NCBI GenBank assembly: GCA_964429575.1
Contig: CAYSCX010000054.1
Location: forward strand, 1 to 12,938
Reading direction: 5' to 3'
DNA: 12,938 nucleotides
Source of the DNA: CAYSCX01 sp964429575
Lineage (GTDB): Bacteria > Desulfobacterota > Binatia > Binatales > Binataceae
Positions 7,286 to 12,938 of this stretch are shown here, piece after piece. The translations under genes and the position numbers were made by a program. The notes below the pieces were generated by a model. The model was not told where the DNA came from, did not search any database, and saw only the letters and a list, made by a program, of their open reading frames with translations. The stretch's first letter is position 1. Every line of letters begins with the position of its first letter.

Positions 7286-7290
7286 CGGTG

Positions 7291-8505
7291 ATGATCGACG
7301 TCCAGTGTACCAGCTGTCACACGCGCTACCGCATTGACGAGCGCGTTCTACCCGAAGACACGCCGACCTTCAAGTGTTCGCGTTGCGGCCACGTGTTCAG
7401 CGCCGAGCCGCCCGCGCGAAAGCCGCGGCTGCGCATCGCCCGTCGCGAGCCCAAGCCTGCGCGTCGCGAACCCGCGGCTGAGCAAGTGTCGGCCGCCGCC
7501 GAGGCGCCGCCGGCCAGCGATCCTGCCGAAGAATCCAACCATAACGGCGTTGCCGAGTCAGCGCCCGAATCTTCGGGGCCGAAGTCCGACACCGACGAGT
7601 TCTTGAACCGGACGTTTGATAGTGGAAGTGAAGCTGCGCCTTCTGGCGAGAATCTAACCTTCGACTTCCGCGACGAAGAGCCCACGCCCAGCCTCGGCGA
7701 AGATAACGAGCCGGCTGATGCTGCGCCCGAAATGCCGCGCGAGGAATGGAAGGTCGGCGATGACGCCGGCGACGCGCCCTCCCCTGCCGTGGCGCCGCAC
7801 ACCGAGCCCGCGAAGTCACCGCGCGCCCCTTCCGTAAATCACGCGACCCACGCCGCGCGCACCGCGGCCGCAACGCCGGTTGCGCAGCCACGCTTTGCTG
7901 TCGACCACTCCTACCTGCCCGACGCTGTCGCACTGATTGAGCGTGGCGCCGTCCGTTCCTCAGGAAGTTTCCTTGCGATGTTCGCGGTGCTGGGAATCTT
8001 GTTCGCCGTGTTGAGCCTCATCATCTGCGGCGAACCGGTTGCAAGTGCGCGCGCGCTGAACGACATCCCCGGAGTCGGCGCACGTTTCGAACGGCCGATT
8101 CTTCCCGCGATGCGCGTCGCATTGCTCGACGTTCACGCCGAGTATCGGACCATCAAGGATGGACGCCGCGCACTGCTCATCACCGGCGTCGCCCGTAACC
8201 TGAGCGGCGCTCCGTTGCACACCGTGCAAATCGCGGCCGGTCTGCTCGACGATACCGAACGCGTGCTGGCGGGCCGCGCCACCTACTGCGGCATCAACCT
8301 GTCGGACAAGATGCTGGCGGAGATGACACCGCGCGAGATCGATTTTCTCCAGCGCCTCGAACCGCAGAAGAATTTCGTGGTCGCGCCCGGCGCCGAGTCG
8401 CGATTCCTGGTGGTTTTCACCGATCCGCCCGCGGGAGCGCGGAACCTGCGGATTGCGGTGATCAAGGCGATGCCTCCCGCGCAGGACGGTGCGCGGGCTG
8501 GCTGA
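7291..8505 (+). CDS. Zinc-ribbon, single-pass membrane protein with DUF3426 domain
   Basis: A 404-residue protein in three parts. Residues 1-38 are an MJ0042-type zinc ribbon with CxxC pairs at Cys6/Cys9 and Cys29/Cys32. Residues about 40-215 are a low-complexity linker rich in Ala, Pro, Glu and Ser, probably disordered. A hydrophobic segment at about 225-247 should cross the inner membrane once. It leads into a C-terminal domain (about 260-400) with the pattern of DUF3426: a beta-rich extracytoplasmic domain with an ITGVARNLSG strand and a late FVVAPG/FLVVFTDPP pair. With the ribbon before the membrane segment, the N-terminus is probably cytoplasmic and the DUF3426 domain outside. Such proteins are common in Proteobacteria and deltaproteobacterial relatives; the role is not established. 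It converges on gcvH with only six bases between stops. Confidence 0.88.
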   Translation: MIDVQCTSCHTRYRIDERVLPEDTPTFKCSRCGHVFSAEPPARKPRLRIARREPKPARREPAAEQVSAAAEAPPASDPAEESNHNGVAESAPESSGPKSDTDEFLNRTFDSGSEAAPSGENLTFDFRDEEPTPSLGEDNEPADAAPEMPREEWKVGDDAGDAPSPAVAPHTEPAKSPRAPSVNHATHAARTAAATPVAQPRFAVDHSYLPDAVALIERGAVRSSGSFLAMFAVLGILFAVLSLIICGEPVASARALNDIPGVGARFERPILPAMRVALLDVHAEYRTIKDGRRALLITGVARNLSGAPLHTVQIAAGLLDDTERVLAGRATYCGINLSDKMLAEMTPREIDFLQRLEPQKNFVVAPGAESRFLVVFTDPPAGARNLRIAVIKAMPPAQDGARAG

Positions 8506-8511
8506 AGGCGG

Positions 8512-8901
8512 CTACTCCTTCTCGCGGGCGATCAGCTCCGCGTACTCGTCGCCGTCCATCAGATCTTCGAGGTCGGCCGGATCGGAGATCCGCACCTTGA
8601 TGAGCCAGCCGTCGCCGTAGGGATCTTCGTTCACTGTGCCGGGACTCTCGGGCAGGTCTTCGTTGACTTCCACCACGGTGCCGCTTACCGGCGCGTAGAT
8701 GTCCGACACGGCCTTGACCGATTCGACCACGCCGAACGGATCGTCCTTGCTGATCTTTTCTCCGACCGCGGGCAGCTCGATGTACACGATCTCGCCCAAC
8801 TGGTCTTGCGCGTGATCGGTAATTCCGACGGTCGCGACCGATTCCTCGGCCGCCACCCATTCGTGTTCTTTCGAGTACTTGAGCCCCGGTGGAATCTCCA
8901 T
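8512..8901 (-). CDS. gcvH: Glycine cleavage system H protein (lipoyl carrier)
   Basis: A 129-residue H protein, the usual length. Its lipoyl arm carries the aminomethyl group from the P protein (GcvP) to the T protein (GcvT) and is reoxidised by the L protein, during breakdown of glycine to CO2, NH3 and 5,10-methylene-THF. It begins with the family hallmark KYSKEHEW (8-15). The lipoylated lysine is K63 within ESVKAVSDIYAP (60-71), and the family's GDGWLIKV strand follows. A strong Shine-Dalgarno run (GGGGAGGAG on the minus strand, 8904-8912) precedes the ATG at 8901. No gcvT, gcvP or lpd gene is in the window, so its partners must be elsewhere. It diverges from ald across a 276-bp region. Confidence 0.96.
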   Translation of the reverse strand: MEIPPGLKYSKEHEWVAAEESVATVGITDHAQDQLGEIVYIELPAVGEKISKDDPFGVVESVKAVSDIYAPVSGTVVEVNEDLPESPGTVNEDPYGDGWLIKVRISDPADLEDLMDGDEYAELIAREKE

Positions 8902-9007
8902 GACTCCTCCCCGACACGCACTCGCCGCTCCGGACCGCGCGCGCCGTCATTGCTGCGCACCGATCCGCAACTGCAGCCTGAATTTCATCAAGCGCGTGAC
9001 CCCGATG

Positions 9008-9016
9008 CTTGTCAAG
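9008..9016. repeat. Palindrome CTTGTCAAG over the gcvH -35
   Basis: CTTG and CAAG form a perfect 4-bp inverted repeat around one base. It covers the perfect -35 hexamer of the candidate gcvH promoter, so a bound regulator here would block that promoter. It is short and could be chance. Confidence 0.3.
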
Positions 9017-9044
9017 TTCCGAAACGCATTTGAGATCGACTGTC

Positions 9045-9057
9045 GGCGGAATCCGCC
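9045..9057. repeat. Palindrome GGCGGA-A-TCCGCC before the ald -35
   Basis: A perfect 6-bp inverted repeat around one central base ends two bases before TTGACT (9060-9065), the candidate ald -35. Size and place suit an operator for a dimeric regulator. Ald genes are often controlled by Lrp/AsnC or AldR-type regulators in other bacteria, but no regulator gene is in this window. Confidence 0.4.
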
Positions 9058-9177
9058 CCTTGACTTGAACGCCGCGCTGGCATTTGCGTCAGGTGGCGCA
9101 ACATTGCTCGCTGATGGAATTGAACCGAGGCATCGGACTCCCCGCGCGGTGCAGGCGAATCAGGAGGAACAGGTCGC

Positions 9178-10284
9178 ATGATTGTCGGCGTTCCGACCGA
9201 AATTAAATCCGATGAACAAAGAGTATCGCTGACACCGCCGGGCGCTGCCGCACTCCGCCGCCATGGACATCGCGTGATCGTTCAGAGCGGCGCGGGAACC
9301 GGCAGCGGCTTCAGCGATCAACAGTACCGGGCGGCGGGCGCGCAAGTCGTCAAGTCGGCCGCATCAGTGTGGCGACGCGCCGGCATGATGCTCAAGGTCA
9401 AGGAGCCGCAGCCGTCGGAATATCCGCTGCTTCGCCCCCGGGTGATTCTCTTTACCTATCTGCATCTCGCCGCCGACCTGCGCCTGGCGCGCGAACTTCT
9501 TCGCCGGCGCGTCACGGCGCTTGGATATGAGACCGTCCAGCTCGAGGACTCGAGCCTCCCGTTGCTCGCACCGATGAGCGAGGTTGCCGGGCGGCTCGCG
9601 ATTCAAGCGGGCGCCTGGTGTTTGCAGGCGCGGACCGGCGGACGCGGAGTCCTCCTTAGCGGCGCTCCGGGCGTCCGGCCGGGAAAGATCGCGGTCCTTG
9701 GCGGCGGTATCGCCGGTCTCAATGCGTGCCGCGTCGCCGCCGGCATCGGCGCCGACGTGACCATTCTCGACATCAACCCGACGCGCCTGCGCTATCTGAA
9801 CGACCTGCTTGAAGGACGGGTGATCACCGTGATGTCGAACCGCGCGTCGATTGAAGAGGAGGTCATGCAAGCGGACCTCGTAATCGGTTCGGTATTGGTC
9901 GCGGGCGCGCGCACGCCTAGGCTTATCCCGGCGCGGCTGGTCGCGAAGATGAAACGCGGCGCGGCGATCGTCGATCTATCAATCGATCAGGGCGGCGTTT
10001 CGGAAACGTCGAGGCCCACCACACACGCGCGGCCAACGTACGTGCGCAATGGAGTCGTTCACTACTGCGTGACCAACATGCCGGCGATGGTGCCGCACAC
10101 CTCAACTTACGCTCTGACCAATGCGACCCTGACCTTCGCGCTGGAGATTGCGGACCACGGTGTAATCGCGGCTGGACGCGATAGCAGTGCAATCCGCCAT
10201 GGGCTCAACACCTACGACGGCCGCGTCGTGCATCCGGCTGTCGCGGGCGCACTCAAGGTGAAGCCGCACTCGCCCTGGGAATGA
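9178..10284 (+). CDS. ald: Alanine dehydrogenase
   Basis: A 368-residue NAD-dependent L-alanine dehydrogenase, normal in length. It interconverts L-alanine and pyruvate plus ammonium in the cytoplasm, and in some bacteria also aminates glyoxylate to glycine. Known catalytic and substrate residues are all present with the same numbers as in the Mycobacterium tuberculosis enzyme: Arg15, Lys75, His96 and Asp270. The NAD-binding fold has GGGIAG (175-180) and the ribose-binding Asp198. Other signatures are APMSEVAGR (131-139), DLVIGSVL (233-240), IDQGG (269-273) and SRPTTH (278-283). Val274 replaces the cysteine often found after IDQGG, a mild variation. The ATG at 9178 has AGGAGG ten bases upstream. 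It converges on the lipoprotein gene with 18 bases between stops. These residues separate it from the related transhydrogenase alpha subunit and saccharopine dehydrogenases. Confidence 0.95.
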   Translation: MIVGVPTEIKSDEQRVSLTPPGAAALRRHGHRVIVQSGAGTGSGFSDQQYRAAGAQVVKSAASVWRRAGMMLKVKEPQPSEYPLLRPRVILFTYLHLAADLRLARELLRRRVTALGYETVQLEDSSLPLLAPMSEVAGRLAIQAGAWCLQARTGGRGVLLSGAPGVRPGKIAVLGGGIAGLNACRVAAGIGADVTILDINPTRLRYLNDLLEGRVITVMSNRASIEEEVMQADLVIGSVLVAGARTPRLIPARLVAKMKRGAAIVDLSIDQGGVSETSRPTTHARPTYVRNGVVHYCVTNMPAMVPHTSTYALTNATLTFALEIADHGVIAAGRDSSAIRHGLNTYDGRVVHPAVAGALKVKPHSPWE

Positions 10285-10302
10285 GCGCGATGCTCGAGTC
10301 GT

Positions 10303-11091
10303 TCAGTACACTCCGGCGGGGCCGGTGTCGAAACGTTTGGATCCCGACTTGATCTGCCCGTAAGTGCCGGTCTCGAAACGCTTGACGTTTTCCTGAAGGT
10401 TCAAGTTGCCGTGGAGGTTCGCGACCGCCTGCTGCACTCCCTGCAACGCGATCTCATGCGCGCGAACCCATCGACCCGACACCTGTACGAAGTTGACCAG
10501 GTCGAACAGGTTTTGCGAGAGCGCCTTTTGCGACTTTGCGAACTGGGCGGTCCACACCACCTGCTTGCTTGCGAGATCGACGAACTTGAGGCGAAAAGAT
10601 ACCGCCGCCGGCGACGCCGCGCCGTAGTCAAGTCCGACGCGCTCAACGTAACGGTCCACGGCTCCGTAGAGGAGGCCGTCGGCCGAGACCGCGCGACCGA
10701 GCGCGAGCGCATTCTGGTCGAGATTGCTTACCGTGGTCGGCGGAAGCTTCTGCATCGCGGCGAGCACATCCTCCTGCGGTACCACTTCCCATCCGCCCGC
10801 GATCGCGACCTGACTGTACAGCTCCGCGGTAACCGAGTCGGATGCGCCCGGCGCGAGCGGATCGCCGTCCTGCGGCCCCGTCGCGATCAGCGGCATCACC
10901 GCGACTCGATTGATCGCAATAGTTTTAATCGATCGCACCGACTTCGTATCGAGGTTGGGCGTCGGGAGCATCAGTTTCGCGGAGTCTCTGACCTCCTCCG
11001 CGGTGTGACCGATAATCGCGGTGCATCCGGCGAGTCCCGCCGCAATGGTGATCGCGAGAATTGCTACAATCCAAATCCGGCTGGTTTTCAT
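10303..11091 (-). CDS. Lipoprotein with CsgG/TolB-N/GNA1162-like domain
   Basis: A 262-residue predicted lipoprotein. The signal peptide has a basic start, a hydrophobic core (7-20) and a clear lipobox LAGC with Cys23, so the mature protein is lipid-anchored in the periplasm, inner or outer membrane. Residues about 60-220 show an alternating alpha/beta pattern: the strand RVAVMPL, a helix with SVTAELYSQV, then a WEVVP strand, a helix, ALGRAVSADGLLYGAV, and FRLKFVDLASKQVVWTAQF. This resembles the fold shared by CsgG, TolB-N, LpoB and GNA1162/DUF799 lipoproteins; which branch cannot be told by eye. The C-terminus carries two near copies of KRF(E/D)TG. Its ATG overlaps the aspS stop (ATGA), so the two are probably cotranscribed and translationally coupled. 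Function is unknown. Confidence 0.82.
   Translation of the reverse strand: MKTSRIWIVAILAITIAAGLAGCTAIIGHTAEEVRDSAKLMLPTPNLDTKSVRSIKTIAINRVAVMPLIATGPQDGDPLAPGASDSVTAELYSQVAIAGGWEVVPQEDVLAAMQKLPPTTVSNLDQNALALGRAVSADGLLYGAVDRYVERVGLDYGAASPAAVSFRLKFVDLASKQVVWTAQFAKSQKALSQNLFDLVNFVQVSGRWVRAHEIALQGVQQAVANLHGNLNLQENVKRFETGTYGQIKSGSKRFDTGPAGVY
10321..10385 (-). repeat. Duplicated KRF(E/D)TG segment at the lipoprotein C-terminus
   Basis: Two near-identical 18-base copies (10321-10338 and 10368-10385, differing at two bases) encode KRFDTG and KRFETG. They lie 47 bp apart, a spacing that leaves the second copy in a different codon phase only if measured loosely; the translated protein shows both copies in frame. 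The last 30 residues thus look like a small internal duplication. Confidence 0.45.
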
Positions 11092-12881
11092 TGCGTCACC
11101 TTGATCGATAACTCCCGGAGCTGACGCGCCTGCACTTCCGATGGCGCCCCGCTCATCGGATCGACCGCCTTCTGAGTCTTCGGAAAAGCCATCACGTCGC
11201 GCAAGGAATCGGTGCCACAGATCATCATCATATTGCGATCCACGCCGAACGCGATTCCGCCGTGCGGCGGCGCGCCATAGCCGAGCGCGTCGATCAGAAA
11301 GCCAAACTTTTCCATCGCCTGGTCGCGCTCGATACCCAGCAACGCGAATATCTTAAGCTGAAGCTCCGGCTTGTGGATACGGATCGAGCCGCTGCCAAGT
11401 TCCTCGCCGTTCAATACAGCGTCGTATGCGAGCGCGCGCGATTTGAGCGGTTCCACATCGAGCAGGCCGAGGTCGTCAGGGTGCGGCGCGGTGAAAGGAT
11501 GATTCACCGATACCAATCGGCGCTCCTGCGCGCTGTACTCGAACAGGGGGAAATCTGTGATCCAGACGAACTTCAGCTCATTTTTCGCCCGTAGGCCGAA
11601 CTTTTCGCCCAACTGAATTCTCAAATCACCCAACCCCGGACGTGCGACCTGGGGCGCGCCCGCGATCATCAGTATCGTATCGCCAGCGGCCAGGCTCGCC
11701 ACCGTCGCCGCTCGCTGGCGTTCGCCATCGCCCAGGTATTTCGCCACCGGACCCTGCCATGCGCCGTCGGCGATCTTCGCCCACGCAAGCCCAAGTCCGA
11801 GACGAGAGCGCAACGATTCAGTTATCTCATCAAGTTCGCGCCGCGAGAGTTGGTGCTCGCCGGCAACGCGGATTCCGTACACGCATTCGCCGCGCGCCAG
11901 AAGTTCGGCGAACACCTTGAACGCGGTGCCCGCGAACGCTGCACTGAGATTGCACAATTCCATTCCGAAGCGCATGTCGGGCTTGTCGCTTCCAAAGCGC
12001 TCCTGCGCGTCAGTGTACGTAAGCCGCGGAAACGGCGTCTTGACCTCGACGCCGAGCGCCCGCTGCCACATCGCGGCGAGCAGGCCCTCGCCCACCGCCA
12101 TCACATCATCGGGCCTTGGGCAGGTCATCTCGATATCGATCTGGCTGAATTCCGGCTGGCGATTGGCGCGCAGATCCTCGTCGCGGAAACAGCGCGCGAT
12201 CTGGTAGTAGCGATCGAATCCGCCGATCATCAGTAGTTGCTTGAGGAGCTGCGGCGACTGCGGCAGCGCGTAAAACTTTCCGGGATTGACGCGGCTCGGC
12301 ACCAGGTAGTCGCGCGCGCCCTCGGGCGTTGCTCGCCAGAGAATCGGCGTCTCGATGTCCACGAACCCGTTGCGATCGAGAAACTCGCGGGCGCCCTGTA
12401 AAGCCAGGTGGCGCAGCCTCAGGTTCCGCTGCATCTCGGGGCGGCGCAAATCGAGGTAGCGATATTTGAGCCGCACCTCCTCGGCCGCGTTCTCGCCGGG
12501 ACCAAGCGGAAACGGCGGTGGCGCCGACGGATTGAGCACGCGCGCCTCATCGACCGCGATTTCGATCTCTCCGGTCGGCAGCTCCACGTTGATGGTGCCT
12601 TCCGAGCGCCGCACAACTTTGCCGCGCACCGCCATGTAGTATTCCGATCGCGCCTTGTCCGCGACCTTGTGCGGCTCGGCGTGCAACTCGGGATTGAAGA
12701 CGAGTTGGAGGATGCCTTCGCGGTCGCGAAGATCGATGAAGATCAGGCGGCCGTGATCGCGCCGGGTTTGAACCCATCCCCACAGCGCGACGTCGCGGCC
12801 CGCGTCACTTGCGCGAAGTGCGCCGCAATAATCGGTGCGCTGCCATGGCGGCAGCGGTGAATATGGTTCTGATTCAGCCAT
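11088..12881 (-). CDS. aspS: Aspartyl-tRNA synthetase, likely non-discriminating
   Basis: A 597-residue bacterial-type class IIb aminoacyl-tRNA synthetase. The N-terminal OB-fold anticodon-binding domain (about 18-120) is followed by the class II core, with motif 2 FRDED (232-236) and motif 3 GGIAFGVDR (541-549, Arg549). The GAD insertion domain characteristic of bacterial AspRS lies at about 300-430. The anticodon domain has His43 in RRDHG and Gly95 in SEGTIN. E. coli discriminating AspRS has Leu30 and Lys at these places, while the Pseudomonas aeruginosa non-discriminating enzyme has His and Gly. This suggests it also makes Asp-tRNA-Asn for GatCAB to amidate. The ATG at 12881 has only a weak GCGAG before it. 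The stop overlaps the next gene's start (ATGA). The 57 bases upstream are too short to name a neighbour. Confidence 0.97.
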   Translation of the reverse strand: MAESEPYSPLPPWQRTDYCGALRASDAGRDVALWGWVQTRRDHGRLIFIDLRDREGILQLVFNPELHAEPHKVADKARSEYYMAVRGKVVRRSEGTINVELPTGEIEIAVDEARVLNPSAPPPFPLGPGENAAEEVRLKYRYLDLRRPEMQRNLRLRHLALQGAREFLDRNGFVDIETPILWRATPEGARDYLVPSRVNPGKFYALPQSPQLLKQLLMIGGFDRYYQIARCFRDEDLRANRQPEFSQIDIEMTCPRPDDVMAVGEGLLAAMWQRALGVEVKTPFPRLTYTDAQERFGSDKPDMRFGMELCNLSAAFAGTAFKVFAELLARGECVYGIRVAGEHQLSRRELDEITESLRSRLGLGLAWAKIADGAWQGPVAKYLGDGERQRAATVASLAAGDTILMIAGAPQVARPGLGDLRIQLGEKFGLRAKNELKFVWITDFPLFEYSAQERRLVSVNHPFTAPHPDDLGLLDVEPLKSRALAYDAVLNGEELGSGSIRIHKPELQLKIFALLGIERDQAMEKFGFLIDALGYGAPPHGGIAFGVDRNMMMICGTDSLRDVMAFPKTQKAVDPMSGAPSEVQARQLRELSIKVTQ

Positions 12882-12938
12882 CTGTGCTCGCAGGATACCT
12901 TTCGCTGGAATAGCGCGAAACCGTCAGCCGCGGTCCCG

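Larger units (their letters stand above)
8902..9177. promoter_or_regulatory. Divergent gcvH-ald control region
   Basis: This 276-bp region holds no gene I can support. For gcvH, a perfect -35 TTGACA (9015-9010, minus strand) lies 17 bases from a weak -10 CTTGAT (8992-8987), giving a leader of roughly 80 bases. For ald, TTGACT at 9060-9065 could be a -35, but the -10 17 bases on is poor. Two palindromes stand out and are listed separately. I see no tandem glycine-riboswitch architecture in either direction, although I could not fold the RNA. The ald Shine-Dalgarno sequence AGGAGG is at 9162-9167, ten bases before the ATG. Confidence 0.45.

Noticed and set aside
8902..9177. Glycine riboswitch upstream of gcvH or ald
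   Set aside because: I could not find the paired aptamer layout by eye in either direction. An Infernal search with the glycine riboswitch model would settle it.
10411..11124. A 237-codon open frame antisense to the lipoprotein gene
   Set aside because: The opposite frame has a signal peptide, a lipobox and a sensible fold pattern; this one is charged, Arg-rich and featureless.
12882..12938. End of an upstream gene (for example hisS) at the right edge
   Set aside because: Only 57 bases remain. Stops occur, but no protein tail can be recognised.

Overview
This window is GC-rich bacterial chromosome, densely coded on both strands, and holds mostly household genes. The enzyme set, the valS-nadC-birA order, an MJ0042-type zinc-ribbon/DUF3426 protein and small lipoproteins suggest a Gram-negative of the former Deltaproteobacteria (Desulfobacterota, Myxococcota, Binatota or similar). 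That placement is inferred from gene style and was not tested by any search. I see no insertion sequence, integrase, prophage or CRISPR array.

Layout. (1) Positions 65-4443, minus strand: an apparent operon valS-nadC-birA (valyl-tRNA synthetase, quinolinate phosphoribosyltransferase, single-domain biotin protein ligase). A good sigma70-like promoter precedes it, and a perfect hairpin sits at the predicted 5' end of its mRNA. (2) 4668-5024, plus strand: a small unrecognised secreted or lipid-anchored protein with a helix-turn-helix-like segment. (3) 5053-5138, minus strand: a complete tRNA-Leu(CAG) with encoded CCA. (4) 5221-7213: a family-2 glycosyltransferase (plus) and a WaaG-like family-4 glycosyltransferase (minus) that overlap at their 3' ends, probably acting in surface glycan or lipopolysaccharide synthesis. 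(5) 7291-8505, plus strand: a zinc-ribbon, single-pass membrane protein with a DUF3426 domain. (6) 8512-10284: gcvH (minus) and alanine dehydrogenase ald (plus), divergent around a 276-bp region with palindromes and candidate promoters. (7) 10303-12881, minus strand: aspS followed by a translationally coupled lipoprotein gene with an ATGA overlap.

The genes share themes rather than one pathway: translation (valS, aspS, tRNA-Leu), cofactors (NAD by nadC, biotin attachment by birA, lipoyl carrier gcvH), amino-acid/one-carbon nitrogen metabolism (gcvH, ald) and the cell envelope (two glycosyltransferases, two lipoprotein-like products, the DUF3426 protein).

I found no convincing new multi-gene system. 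The points most worth a second look are the small protein with an HTH-like helix pair, two AspRS residues that point to a non-discriminating enzyme and hence indirect Asn-tRNA synthesis, a hairpin over the start region of the family-4 glycosyltransferase, the palindromes between gcvH and ald, and the aspS-lipoprotein coupling.
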